Assembly (NCBI GenBank): GCA_958299035.1
Contig: CATQJL010000223.1
Span: forward strand, 68,989,006-69,053,005
Direction of reading: 5' to 3'
Source of the DNA: Cylicocyclus nassatus
Lineage: Eukaryota; Nematoda; Chromadorea; Rhabditida; Strongylidae
Length of the DNA stretch: 64,000 bases
A program made the position numbers and the translations under genes. Shown here piece by piece: positions 21,536-34,200 of the stretch. The notes below the pieces were generated by a model that made no database searches, was not told the DNA's origin, and was given only the letters and a program-made list of their open reading frames with translations. Each line of letters starts with the position of its first letter. Position 1 is the stretch's first letter.

Positions 21536-24500
21536 ATTAGGTTGTACCGAAAGTTCTGTCATTTCATTTTTGAAAATTTGTAACTTTGCGCTGTTTCAAC
21601 GGATTTGCTTGCCTGTAATTTCATTAGAAAGAACAAGTCTTTTTCTTTCATACGCTGTTTGCGGAGCTTCTGTTTCACATTGAGTGCAAAGATAAAAATG
21701 GAAAACTAAGACCATGTAAACTTTGACCATTTCAAGTTAGCTCACCAAAAATCTGGAATGCTGCAGAAAAATCTGAAATCGTAAGTACATATGTTTTTTG
21801 ACCTACCCTTTGCATCCGTGAAAAAGTTGTGCTGTTTGGACGTCTCTGTGAGAAGTTATGATTTTCGCGAAAATTGACAAATTAATTAATTTTGGCCTTT
21901 TCCATAGTAAACTCGATCATTCTATAATAAAGAATGGCAAGGTTTTGCACTTACATGTTTACAAGTTGCGGACTGAGGCGAGTGATTGCCGAGGGTGCGG
22001 AGGGTACAAATTTGTCAACAAGGCTAGCGCGTTTTCGTAGGGGTAAGCATCGTTTTCCTCGAGCAATGTTTTCGAAAGGGGTGCGGCTACTAAGTGCAAA
22101 AAGGCTATTGTTGTGGAGGTGCCGACACTCTCGTAGGGTTGCTAACAGTACCCCCCCCCCTTTCTTTCGCAAGTTTGAACTCTGCCGGTATGAATGATTC
22201 GGAACTCGCTGTCTAGCGTAGACATGTAGTAGTTCCTCAACGTTTACGCTTCGACTGCTCACATTTTCATTTTCCTGCTTAAGTTCTTGGCTGCCCATAA
22301 TCAGTTAAAGTTCATAGCTGGCATAGTTGGTGAGAATTGATGAGGACAGTTCTTTGTTCTTGAAATAAGTTGGTAAGTCGTAAGGCTATTCTTATAGGTC
22401 TCTGCAATCATTTCTCACAACTCCAGTCTGTTCGCTGTTCATTGGGCATATCTTTCAATGCTTAATCTGTTCATAGGGCTCTTTCTTGATTTGTAGGTGC
22501 CCGCAAGGCAGTTCTACTAAAAATATTGATCTGTAAGCTCCCCTGAGGAGCTTTTTCGACCATTATCCAGTTAGCGGTTATTTGTAGGGTGGTTCTTTCT
22601 CAAAGTATCGGTCCGCAAGGGGAACATTTCATTTTCATATTTATAGTTCTAAAGGTGGACCATAATGCGCTTTTTCTCAGATATGAATTTGTAGGGGAGC
22701 GGAAGGGCTCGTAGAACCGTCATACAATTATCGTTCCATAAGCTTCTCATAAGGCACTTTTTAGGCTCGTACTTGTTTCTCAAAATGCTGATGTATAAGC
22801 GACTAGGGCACCTCCTAAAATTGTCGGTCTGTGTGTGGCGCGTAGAGGAGTTACTTGTGAAATTTGGTTTGTATGAGGCGTAGATATACTATAAGCTGTT
22901 CTAATTATTTTTTCCCTCTCAGAAGACTGATTTATAAGGGACTTGGAAAGCGCTCTTTCTCAAATATCGGTCTTTGAACGGCTGCAATTTTTTTTCGAGA
23001 TATTGGTTTGAGGGTTTCCAGCTCAATTCTTGATATATCGGTCTGTGAGCGCCCATAGGGCGGTTATTTCCCAAAATGCTGCAAGAGGCCCATGGAGCGA
23101 TTCTTTACAAATTATCTTTTGCAATCGATTTGCAGCGGCCCATAGAGCAATTTTCTTGAAATATTGGTCTGTAGAATCCCATAAGGCAGTCCTTTCTCAA
23201 AATATGGTTTGTAGGTGGCCCATAGAGCAGTTCTATCACAAAATATTGGTTGTATATAGGTTCCAAGGGCGGTTCCTCCTCAAAATACCATTGTGTAGGC
23301 CTCTAACAATAAGTAGCTGGCAGCTTCTTTCTCAAGACTTCGGTCTTTGGCTGTCCATAGAGCAGATTATACGTGAGTGGTAGGGCAATACAGTTTGTAG
23401 GGGCTGTAGTATAATCTGGAATATCTGCTGATCCCCCATAGGGCAGGGCTTTCTATAATTATCGGTCTGTGGGGAAAGGAAGAGGGGGGGGGGGGTAAGA
23501 TAGCTTTTTCTCAGAATATCGTCTTAGGGCAGTCTCAGCACGGTTCTTTCTCCAGTAGGGTTTTTGGGAGAGGAACGACGGAGGAAGGGGGGGGGGTTTT
23601 GTAAACCTCGGTCTGTAGGGGGACTGTGAGTAACTTCTCAAAACATCGGTGTGTTGGCCTATAAGGCATTTTCTTTCTATAACTACCACTCTGCAGCGGC
23701 GCATAGGGCAGTTATATTCTCTAATATATCGATAGTTGTTACGTAAAGGTATGTCTCAAGCAGCTCATAGCTTCTGTTGTTTCAAAATACCAGCTTGTGC
23801 TACACATAGGGCGAGCGACTGCTTCTTGCAATAATAGACTTTAAGCGGCTCTTAGGGCAATTTTTGAAAGTTGGTTTGAAGATTTGAAGGGCAATTTCTT
23901 CTTGATATCGGTCTGTGTGCGTCCATAGGACAACCTTTTCTGGGAAAGGTCCGTAAGCGGCTCGTGGGATCCTTCTACATGAGCAGTTCTTTTTTGAAAA
24001 TATCTTTTTTTGAAAAATACCAGTCTGTAAGCAGCCCACAGTGTGGTCTTGTCAAAATAAGGGTCTGTAAGCGGCCCATAGGGCATTTCCTTCTATGACT
24101 AATTACCGTACGCGGGCGGACCATAGGGCAATTTTTTCCGTCTGTAAGCAGCCTATAAGGCTTCCCCGCAATATTCGATTTGTAGGGGGGGGGAATTGTA
24201 TGGCAGACTTATCCCAGAATACGATATCATTTGTAGGGGTATGAAGGGCAGTATTTTCTCAGATTACCGCTCTGTAGGAGGCCTGTAGGAAAGTTTTTCT
24301 TGAAGTATTCTTCTCCAGGATCGCAGGACAGCTCTCACATATACCGCTCTGAAGGCGGTATGCGGAGCAGTACGTATTTGCAAAAAGTGGTCTATAGGCA
24401 CGCATAAGGCATGAGAATACAATGCTTGTTTTCGCTGCCGGAATTTTTCGGGAACTGAGGTACTTTCTGAGTATTTAGCTGAGTGTAGACTACATCGTCG

Positions 24501-25078
24501 CTTTGAGAGTCGACTGCTTGGTGACTCTGTTGAGACTGGTGCAAACATTTGACCCAAAGAAAATTTTTAGAAGAGAGTCAAAAGGTATCGAATAATCAGC
24601 AAAGAGGATTCTCACAATCAGAAGAGTCAAAAGTCATTTATTAGTCGGTTTCAGTTGCCCAGAACCCTAAAAAGGTATAAAATGTAGAGGTTATTGTGGT
24701 GATGACTATATGTACCCTAGCATACTTGCAAGCGGCCCTTAGGGCCGCTAGTATTCATAACTTCTCACAAAGACGTCCAAACAGCACAACTTTTTCACGG
24801 ATGCAAAGGGTAGGTCAAAAAACATATGTACTTACGATTTCAGATTTTTCTGCAGCATTCCAGATTTTTGGTGGCCTAACTTAAAATGATCAAAGTTTAC
24901 ATGGTCTTAGTTTTCCATTTTTATCTCCGCACTCAATGTGAAACAGAAGCTCCGCAAAACAGCGTTTGAAAGAGACTTGTTCTTTCTAATAAAATTACAG
25001 GCAAGCAAATCCGTTAAAACAGCGCAAAGTTACAAATTTTCAAAAATGAAACGACAGAACTTTCGGTACAACCTAATA
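21535..25078. mobile_element. Large TIR element (TA target) filled by a degenerate tandem array
   Basis: Terminal inverted repeats of about 330 bp (21,537-21,870 and 24,745-25,076) start TTAGGTTGTACCGAAAGTTC and are flanked by TA. Between them lies a degenerate repeat at 22,480-24,420. No transposase frame is visible, so the element is non-autonomous. TIR sequence and TA target suggest the Tc1/mariner superfamily. Confidence 0.8.
22480..24420. repeat. Degenerate tandem array, about 45-bp unit
   Basis: The recurring core is GTCTGTAAGCGGCCCATAGG then GCAGTTCTTTCTCAAAATAT, with strong variation. At least twelve copies of the CCCATAGGGC-type core are easily seen. Spacing suggests around forty units, not individually aligned. 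G-run tracts interrupt it (23,477, 23,584, 24,185). Non-coding. Confidence 0.75.
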
Positions 25079-25991
25079 TATTAGGGGGTTCACAAAGTTC
25101 GTTCGCCAGATTTTCAAAAAATCATAACTTCCTTCCTTCTTAGTGGAATTTCTTGAGTTTATTCCTGTTCAAAAGAGGAAACCTTTCTTTTTACAACAGT
25201 ACCTTTGACATGAAATAGCTTGAGAAATTTCGAGAGTTACAAGCAGTTGAATGAAATCACTTAAGATCGGCACTTTTCAAGCAGGGTCACGAAAAATTCT
25301 GGAAGTATTTTTATTTGATAGAGTAAATTTTGCTTATTACAGTGGTACCTTTTTCATGAATTAAAAAGAAGAAGATCGTGAGTTAGAAGTAAGAAAAGGC
25401 GAAAAAGTCATAAACATGGGTTTTGTGACCTTCCCTTTGTAAATAGCTGAGCGAAAATCTTTCCAGTCGGGAGCAATTTTCATTTTCGCGATTTATTCGG
25501 ATTTTCGGGTCTGCGTTTTCCACGAAAATGAAAATTGCTCCCGATTGGCATGATTTTCGCTCAGCTAGAAAGGGTAGGTCACAAAACCCATGTTTATGAC
25601 TTTTTCGCCTTTTCTGTGACGTTTTCAAGCTTTTTGTGCATGCTCAAAAATTGCAAAAGTGAAGAAATTCTCTTTAATTACTTCTAACTCTCAATCTACT
25701 TCGTTTTAATTCATGAAAAAGGTACCACTGTAGTGAGCAAAATTTGCTTCATCAAATAAAAATACTTACAGATTTTTTCGTGACCCTGCTTGAAAAGTGC
25801 CGACCTTAAGTGATTTCATTCAACTGCTTTTAGCTCTCAAACTTTCTCACGCTATTTCATGCCAAAGGTACTGTTGTAAAAAGAAAGGTTTCCTCTTTTA
25901 AACAGGAACAAATTCAAGAAATTCCACCAAGAAAGAAGGAAGTTATGATTTTTTGAGAATCTGGCGAACGAACTTTGTGACCCACCTAATA
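25079..25991. mobile_element. Palindromic MITE abutting the previous element
   Basis: TIR TATTAGGGGGTTCACAAAGT at the left, inverse at 25,960-25,991 (ACTTTGTGACCCACCTAATA). The arms pair over most of the length around a centre near 25,530. No coding capacity. Confidence 0.85.
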
Positions 25992-26764
25992 TTCACACTT
26001 TGGTTTCAAACCTCCTCCTCTCCTCTTTGCTAGAGCCCTCCTCTCCTCTTTGCTAGAGCCAAAAATAGCTTTAGCAGCTCATTTTTCTGAGGAGGAAGGC
26101 GCGCTCCAAATCTATCAGCGTCGCTGAGTCCTATGATCAGCGTCGCTCTGATATTTCATCACTTCTATATCGCGTCGTTCATTCCTCTTCGCTGTTACTT
26201 TCGCTTGTCCTCGCAGTCTTCTACTCGTCTTATCATATCACTCGTCTTATCATATCTCGTCATATCAACTTTCGTATTTAGGGATGATTGGACGAATCTC
26301 TCAGCTAAGTAATCTATCATGTGGTCCTCCCGTTCATCAGAGGTTAGTGATTTTGCCTTTTAAGATTTGTCTTCATGCTTCCTCCGTTTTCCTCCATCAT
26401 GCTCCTGTTGTGTTCATAATCTGATATGTTTAAAAGTCGTGTTGGTCATCAGTATTCCTCTGCATCATCCACGGGGGTTCTTGTTAGAAGATATGTAAAT
26501 CATTGTTACAATTGGTTTTTCGATCGGATCTATACAGTCGAGTAGATGTTCCGCTTTCTGTACCTCAACATTTTTACAACTTTTTATGTCCGTTACGTTG
26601 TGTATTACGTTTATTATGCTTTTTATGTTTACTTTTATGTCAACTGTTTAAGCTAAGCTGGAACTGTCATTGATCCGCCATGGTGAGCTTTTTCTTTTTG
26701 AATGGCTTCTCTTAGGTAAGCTTCTTCTTCAGTTTTTTACTCTTCCGTTCATCACTAATTTCAG
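25992..26764. other. Unassigned sequence with short direct repeats
   Basis: A 23-bp duplication CTCCTCTCCTCTTTGCTAGA lies at about 26,017-26,062, and a CTCGTCTTATCATAT repeat at 26,225-26,270. A GT...AG pair at 26,716-26,764 (49 nt, ending TTTCAG) looks like a small intron leading into the candidate exon that follows. Confidence 0.4.
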
Positions 26765-27024
26765 TTGCGCTATTCTTGTGCCTAATTACGGCCGCATTCG
26801 CTCAATACGGCGACCGGGATTACCGCAGCAGCAGCACGAGACAGGAACAACCTCCACCTCTCTGGATCGACGGGTCCACAGTCTGGGCTGCAGATCTTTT
26901 AACAACCACCGTCACACACATAATTATCGAGATCGCACAAAGCCCGTTTTTGCGCCTGTTGGTATTCTTTAAGAAGCTGGGCCAACACCTGGAAACGGGG
27001 GTGAAGGCGAGGGGGAGCGCGTAG
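26765..27024 (+). CDS. Candidate terminal exon of a small secreted protein
   Basis: The frame ending with TAG at 27,022-27,024 begins, after a TTTCAG acceptor, with VALFLCLITAAFAQYGDRDY, a convincing signal-peptide core and an AFA-type cleavage site. The rest of about 85 codons is polar with one hydrophobic stretch (HIIIEIAQSPFLRLLVFF). Local GC is higher than the surroundings. The weakness is the start: the nearest ATG exon (26,701-26,715) joins in the wrong phase for this frame, so the first exon is not identified. Family unknown. It could be a chance frame. Confidence 0.25.
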
Positions 27025-27899
27025 GGGGGAGGAAGTTCCTCTTTGAGGACACTGAGGCGGGGGGTGAGGCGAGGAAGCTCGCGGCGGCAACGGCCCATTG
27101 CGGCTGCTGATGCTGTCATTTCCTTGTAGTGGTGTCCAGCGCCGAAACTTGAATGGTGTTTTGTGAGCGAAGAAAACAAACTGCGGCAACAACGGCGCAT
27201 CAAATTTGCAACTGCAGTCTAACAGTATAAAGAAGAGAAATGCTTTTCATCCAGTGATGTGTTTGTAAGGAGATGTTAACAGCGCAAATATACAACCAGA
27301 TACAACATACAACCATACAACCATATACTACCAATATACAACCAGATGACGCAATGTGCAGTCAGTTACAAAACAAAATGTGAAACTCGAAAGTAGAGGG
27401 AGCACAGCAACCTAAGTCATTCCATCAGTCATTGATATAGACAAAGGATAGAAGAGATAAACAAAGCAAAAGAGAGGAAGAAATGCATAATGTGAAAAAA
27501 CACTATTGAGGGACACGAATGTGCAGCAAATATAGAGATACATCAGAAAAAGTGGAGCTCTGCTCGCCCTCCTTCATACTACGCCGAGTACGCGGGGTGC
27601 GCGGCGTGCGCGGCATAGTATAACCCTTAATGAGGTCCAAAAATCAAAGCGCAAGCACCAGCTTGCTCTCTGATTTTTTTGGACCTCATTGATTGATTTT
27701 TTGCTCTTTTGAGTGAGAGGAGTGGAATGTAAGAGTGGCTGTGGGAGTAGAGTAGATGAAGATTAGGGTAGTTGAAGATGAGGGTGAGTGTGAGAAGTAT
27801 TGTAAGAGTGTAGATTACTTGAAAATGAGTGAATGGAGTGTTAGGAGTATTTTTGTAGGATTTTTAGGGAACTTGAGAGTGAGTGAGAAGAGGTGCGTA
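27025..27899. other. Unassigned sequence with an 18-bp hairpin
   Basis: An inverted repeat at 27,629-27,690 pairs AATGAGGTCCAAAAATCA with TGATTTTTTTGGACCTCATT. Nearby is a GC-rich ACGCGGGGTGCGCGGCGTGC tract at 27,590-27,612. An ACAACCATA-rich stretch lies at 27,290-27,350. No gene. Confidence 0.5.
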
Positions 27900-29591
27900 G
27901 CAAGTGTTACCCAGGCAGCCGCCTGGTGCCGCAGCCAGCCGCCAGAGCTGGCACCAACGCCGCGGCTGAGCTACCGTAAGCGCGCTCTCGTCGTCCGCAA
28001 TCTCTCGCAGAGAGATTTTCGCAGCAGCCTCGCACCTCATCGCGCTGAGGTGCGAGAATTCCCTCAGAGGTCGAGCTACTGCCACACATCATATATCGAT
28101 CAACACAGCGGAAAATTTGTAGTTTATTAGTAATATACATTACAAAAAATATACAAAAACAAAAAAAAGTTGAATAAATAAAAAAAATAAAAATTAAATT
28201 GAAAGCATAATATCGTGGAGTAATTTCATAAAATTACAAAATAGATTGTTGAATGTTTTTTGGCACAATTCGTTGTGACCTTTGGGGCAGAAGACTTCTA
28301 ACACTAACTAGGTTAGATATTAGAAAACTGTGCCACATATGGAGGTATAAAAGAAGAAATGATGCTGAGTAGCTAGGATTCGAGATGTCAAACTCTCAGC
28401 TTTACAGCCTTCAGTCTGAGCATCTTGCTCAAATTACCTATGTAGAAAATCCGTCCCTTTTGGAGGTAATTTTTGATTTTTTGCTAGTTACCGAATCTTT
28501 TTGAAAATTTATCAATCCCAGAATCCACTACCTGCTACAAGCCAGCTCTACTCTGCAGCCGCTGAAAGTCGTGAATTTCGTGGAGAACTTGAAATAAGTG
28601 AGCAGGGGGTTCACCCTGTCCCAGGCTCTCACCTTTGCTACGTTTTTCAATATCACAAAAAAACTTCAAGGACCGACACGGCACTTTATACTTGTCGCAG
28701 ATGTAGGAGACAAAACAAGAAATATACTTCTGTTGCGGTATGTAGATGACTGTTAGCTGATTTTTAAAAATTTCTCTTTAGGTAAACAATGATTTATTTG
28801 AACAAGATCCCTGCCTCTTGAGTCACAACTGTATACCCATGGACAGAAATAAAGACAAAGCAAACCGTGTGGCTTATGAGGTTTTTGGAAATTTGAAATT
28901 TACTTGTAATTCAAAAAATATTGCGAGTTTAGAGCTGCCAGAAAATAAAAAGGGGACCGCAAAAACAAAGAATCAGCCCCGGTGTCCAATTCAACGAAAC
29001 CGCCTTTTCGATTTTGAAAACTTCATGGAAATGTAGGTTCCCTGACTAGATACAACTAAATTCAGTAGAAAGAAAATGAGTTTAGCACTGGAGGCTAGAA
29101 AGAAATTCTTAGCAAATTTTGTGAGAACGGGCTATGCAAGCAGAAGGTGCTCGTTTACTAGGTAATTCCTTATTTCTTTTTTCATTTCAAGATTAATTGT
29201 GAATTGTTGGATTTAGAGCTGCATCCTCGCAAGTAAATAGGGTAGAATGAACAGCATCCCCGAAGAGTTAAGAATTTTACCGGATGGGGAGGCCGCTTTC
29301 AATTGAATTTTTATTTTTTTTTATTTATTTAACTTTTTTTTGTTTTTGTATATTTTTTGTAATGTATATTACTAATAAACTACAAATTTTCCGCTGTGTT
29401 GATCGATATATGATATGTGGCAGTAGCTCGACCTCTGAGGGAATTCTCGCACCTCAGCGCGATGAGGTGCGAGGCTGCCTCTGCGAGAGATTGCGGACGA
29501 CGAGAGCGCGCTTACGGTAGCTCAGCCGCAGCGTTGGTGCCAGCTCTGGCGGCTGGCTGCGGCATCAGGCGGCTGCCTGGGTAACACTTGC
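27900..29591 (+). mobile_element. MULE-like element with 290-bp terminal inverted repeats
   Basis: TIRs 27,900-28,190 and about 29,300-29,591 start GCAAGTGTTACCCAGGCAGC. The right copy lacks about 12 bp present in the left. Long TIRs and an internal zinc-finger gene fit a Mutator-like element. No 9-bp target duplication was found and no transposase is present, so the class is tentative. Confidence 0.6.
28385..29036 (+). CDS. Three-exon zinc-finger protein (FLYWCH-like) carried by the MULE-like element
   Basis: Exons 28,385-28,465, 28,522-28,737 and 28,782-29,036, separated by introns of 56 and 44 nt with GT..AG ends and T-rich acceptors (ATCCCAG, CTCTTTAG). All junctions are phase 0, giving 183 residues. 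Exon 2 to exon 3 holds C-x2-C (TCRRC) followed about 30 residues later by H-x-C (HNC), in the context Y.F..H....Y.C, which resembles FLYWCH or WRKY-GCM1-type DNA-binding folds often found with MULE transposases. There is no catalytic domain. It lies fully between the TIRs and could be an accessory DNA-binding protein or a captured host gene fragment. The gene model is well supported; the family call is tentative. Confidence 0.55.
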
Positions 29592-29890
29592 ACGCCTCCC
29601 AGTGAGAAGACGGGAGTGTGAGGAGTTGTGTGGAATAAGAGTGTGTGAGGGGGAGAGCTTTCATACATTGTGAGCTGAATGATAAGAATTCCCCTCCCCC
29701 TCCTCTCCCCTCCCCTTCCTCCCCCCCCCATGCTGCCGGTGCTATTTGTAAAAAAATCTTTTGGTTTCTTCTTTCTAATCTCACGCTCAAAAGATTTACT
29801 GTGAGTACAAGTCAGAAGTTCACGTGGTAAATGCTCCAACATCCTTGACAAAATTTCACATTTATGCAAAACACACGAGGTTGTTTCCGC
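29592..29890. other. Unassigned, C-rich tract
   Basis: Contains a CCCCTCC-rich stretch at 29,690-29,730. No gene recognised. Confidence 0.4.
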
Positions 29891-30142
29891 TCACCACTTA
29901 TGTGAGTGATTAGGTGGAAAATGTATTAGTTCTACCACTACTGGTCTGAACACCCAGTATTTGGAGGGCTTCAGTTTAGTTTCATCTCTGAAAATTCTGA
30001 AAGCCAATACAAGATCGTGCACAATTCTACAATACGGGAAATGTTCGAAATTGAGCGTTTTCAAACGCTGTTCGTAAGTTGGAAGTGATCGAGGATATGC
30101 ATGGCTGGGAAGACAGATAAAACAGTCTCGTAAAGGTTTCAT
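29891..30142 (-). pseudogene. C-terminal fragment of a CR1-like LINE reverse transcriptase
   Basis: The minus-strand frame of 83 codons contains YEQRLKTLNFEHFPYCRIVH followed by DLVLAFRIFRDE, matching the conserved end of CR1/Jockey-type LINE ORF2 (sequences like Y..RL..L....L..RR...DL.L.YKI). Only the RT tail is present; no upstream RT motifs lie next to it. A dead fragment. Confidence 0.6.
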
Positions 30143-30642
30143 GAACGTATTTCAAGGCTAGAATGTGTTTTCTCAAGGAAGGACTTCATATTTGGTTTGC
30201 GTATCCGATCACAGGAATAACAAGAGTGTGGCGACTCGGTGGGCTCATGGCACCTAGATGGAACACCGAGGCCTGGTACTCGCCCGCTACTGACGACGAA
30301 CCTATCCTACTGCATTACCTAACTCGCGACCGTAAGAACGACATAGACTAAGTTATTTACCCCTGTAACATCACACTATAATTGAAATTAACAATATGCT
30401 GAACTAAAGCAAATTACTAACTACCTAATAATAAACGCGGGACAGGGACCCGTCCCATGCTACCAATGCGTGTAAGGTGATAGTCATGAACAGGTGGGCT
30501 CTCGAGGTTTCGCGCAACAAATCCACCGCGCAACCCAAGGTTGCAGACGAAGGCACGCCCCCTCCAGCTTTCGTAGATTTTAGAATTCCAACTTAACACT
30601 CAATTACGCTCAGCCTCACTAAGGCGCGTCTATAACGCTAAC
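30143..30642. other. Unassigned GC-richer sequence
   Basis: A short frame of 62 codons has no recognised domain. TGGCGACTCGGTGGG at about 30,228 could be a retroelement primer-binding site, but no LTR pair supports that. Confidence 0.3.
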
Positions 30643-31262
30643 TGGTATAGTCGTCCTCACCCCACTAATCGGTGGTCGAATTTGAATTCGAACTGGAGCA
30701 GGCCGGACGCGGCAGAGCGCGGCAGACCGCCCCTCAGCCAATCGTTTTGCACATGAGCTTTCCTCTTATTTTCTTCGTGTTTCTTTGCTATCTCTAATAT
30801 TGCAGCAATGTTCTTGATCATATCTTTAGATTTCGTACAGCTTACTATTGTTTTGTGCAGTTGTGCCCGTTTATTGTACATTTTTTCCAAGCAAACCCAG
30901 AAGAAGGATGTGATTGAAGATTTTTGGATGAGAAATCTCTTTTTTAGGTGACATACACACAGAAGTGATTTGATGAGCTGTGTCAAGTTTTTTGTTAGAA
31001 TGTGTACAAAACTATTTTTTTAGGGGTGAAATTCTCTCAAAAAGCGTTTGTTTTAGAGAGTTAGCGGACGAAATCCGAAAATCTGATCAAGAACATTGCC
31101 GCCTTAATAGAGATAAAAAAGAAACGACGAAAATAAGAATAAAGCTTGTGCAAGCGGTTTGCTGAGGGGCGGCGTCTGCCGCGCTCTGCTGCGGTCGGCT
31201 TGCTCCAGTTCGAATTCAAATTCGACCACCTACCGACTAGTGGAGTGAGTACGACTATAGTA
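30643..31262. mobile_element. Foldback element, 180-bp arms
   Basis: TATAGTCGTCCTCACCCCAC at the left is mirrored by the right end (GAGTGAGTACGACTATA). The arms share TCGAATTTGAATTCGAACTG and the purine-rich AAAGAAACGACGA region. About 620 bp, no coding capacity. Confidence 0.75.
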
Positions 31263-34200
31263 GTATCCATTTACCAATCCAAAAGACTTCGGCTCACTAC
31301 TCTTACAAAAAAGGACAGGAGCATAGGGCTGAAATACAATCAATACAAAAGAGGAGGAGTTAATCAATCGATAAAAAACGGAGACGAACAAGCGCTGAAC
31401 TAAGGCGCGGTCGCCTTTTATAGCCGCCGAGCTGGCAACGAGCCAGCATAAGAGAGGTCCGAAGGCGATTGCAGCAACACGCGTCACGGCTACCGTAATT
31501 CGTTGGATAGCGCGGTAACTAAAGCTCCCGCCCTCTGTATCGAGGAGCGCCTTGCATCGCAAAACGCGACAAAGAGCTTTGTAAAGTTTAATATAATTTT
31601 CGGATCTGCAGTTCTGATGTTTCGGAAAATTGTACACAAAATGAAAAATGCTCGAGACGTAACGGATATATGTAGATCTCGCTTTAGTCTGGAAGTGACC
31701 GTAACTTCTGAACCTCTAACTGATACTTTGCTGATAAGACAAACTCGATTATACTTGTAATGTGCATTTTCATCGTTGCTAATATGGAAAATGCTGCTTT
31801 TAGCAATATTGACAAAGATATCACAGTTTGCACCAGTCGACCATCAATAGAATTTTACAAAGCTTTTCTGACCTAACAGCTATTACTGACATTGCAATGT
31901 CCATATGTTAGGTTGGAACTGCAATTCTCTTCATACTTACTTTTTTGGATGTTGCGCTCCCAATTTGGGAATATAAAGAGAGTAATGCGTTCTACAACTG
32001 TGCACAAACTATATGAATTTTGAAAACGAATTAGAATAACTAGAGGAGCAACTTATGGATTCCGAAAATTTATTCGGTTAAAAACCAAAATGAAGCCGTT
32101 AGCATTCTAGTCCACAATTAATCGAATTGTGTGTGTATTTTTTGATACTGGTGCATTTATCTAATCTAACGAAAAAAGCTTTACAAACACTGCTGAAACA
32201 AGCGTCATTGATCAAAGGGTCGAGATTTCAGAACTCGGCGAGACTTCACACATTGGGGTTATTTAACCTGACAAATACGAATATCATATTCATTTGGTGT
32301 ATAAATGCCTTCCTCCTTAATTGAGGTTAAACCTTAAACCGTAAACCTAGAGTACCTTACAAAAAGCCCTTATGATGCATTTTCAGCGTTGTTTTCGTGA
32401 TCGGACGTTGTGTAACAAATCTGTAAAATTTTATAATTTTTTTCTTTGTACATGTACGTAATCCTCACTGCGACGTTAGAATTTGGCAAGAGAGCAGCTG
32501 ATTTTGTAGTTTACGTCATAATCCACCTAATGGTAAATTTTGAGTGCGCCGTGTTGAAGAAGAAGAAAGTTATAAGTAGTTGCAATTTAGTTTCCCACTT
32601 AATATTTTAATATCGTCTGTGTACATCAGATTTCAATTAATTAAGAGGGCAACTCTCGTCCATTTTTGCATTTAGTACCTATGTCTTAGGGGTTTTCCTC
32701 TTTTGTCTAACAGGTGCCATATTTTCAATTTTTAGAGGCAGTGAATTGCGCTTCTTAGCCATATTTGGTTTATTTCGAACAATTGCTCGTTCCCGTCGTA
32801 CAGACGGTGACTTTCTCGAACCTTAAACTCCTCGTTAAAAAAGATTCGATCTGTAATTGATATTACTGTTTGCAATATTTATAAGATAACGGTTTTGACT
32901 ATTATAACAATAGTATAGCTATATCCTCCAATATTCTGCTTTTAACATTACATTGACCTCGAATTAGTTTTCCATTTGATATCAATTGTAATAAACGGAA
33001 CTAAAACAAAAACTGCTTCTCAAGATAAAGAGAAACACTGCAAATTTAATTGAAACGAATTAGTTAAAGCAGACTCAAAATTCAAAAAAATGCATCTGTG
33101 TCACCCTCGGTTTTTTGATAGCCTATTCCAATTCTTTCTGACCTTCTGATGGCCTCCTTCTCTCTTTCCCTTCCTAAAAACCGCTTTTCATTTTCAGAAT
33201 GAGATTAAGAAATCATTCATAAAAAATCAGATAGTAATTAATATAGTAAACAAAGCCAAACAACAAATTAAATAAAACCCACGTTACTTGCGTCTACGTG
33301 GGAAGGCCCCTCATTTGTATCCCATAGGTTTCAATAGTTGACACCTGTTAGTCTTAATGAACAGCGAACCAACTCACTTTTCTGAAGCAAAAATAAATTG
33401 TCGCACCTCCAACTGCTCTTTTTCAGAAAACGTCAGCGAATCTTCCGCTGGTAAGCCAGTCCAAGCAGACATATTTATACTGGATTTAGTGGCGTCCATG
33501 GTGAACTTAGTGACTAAAAGTACATATTTTATGAACATCAAATTATACCAGTTATAATAGATTCTCAAAAAGTTTCAAATCATTCACACCCTTTTTAAAC
33601 GTAATGCAGGACACCTACAACGTGACTAAAGATGCACTTCTTTTAAATAATTTCGGATAATGAATAATACTCTTGAAAATTTACTTCAACAGCTTATATA
33701 ACACTCACCCTAACCTCTCGATTTCTGAGGCTTTCATAGTCCGTTCTCGATTGATAAAAATACCTTCATTGTTTTCTTTATCGTAATTCATTAAATCTGC
33801 ACATCCTTCAAAAATATAATCTCGTCACTATGAATCTAAAAAAACGTATGAAACTTTAATCTGAAAAAGTTTTTTTTCATTAATTTTCTTTACTTAATTA
33901 TTTTCTTAATCACATGACCTGGATTTTGTTTTGGACACCACCTGCAAGTGGCCAAGAGAATGCGAGAGGGTCTCGGACGAATATTTAAAACATGTATATT
34001 TTATTTTATTCTGTTTACCAATACTAATTTACTTCTTACTTCAGGATGTTATGGGCGAAATCCTAGAGCATGCGGTCGAAAGTTTCTTTTCAGGGTTTTC
34101 CAACCCAGTTATGCGTACCCATTTAATTGAAACTTTATTTACACTATCCTGCTACGCATCCTTTCTTTACATTTCTTCTTTCATTCTTTTCAGCAATTGT

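Noticed and set aside
22480..24420. A CRISPR-like array
   Set aside because: Units are degenerate without constant repeats and unique spacers, and lie between mariner-type TIRs in a eukaryotic context.
30143..31640. An LTR retrotransposon with TATA box and primer-binding site
   Set aside because: TATAAAAGG and a TGGCGAC-type motif are on opposite strands, and no LTR pair or coding region supports an element.
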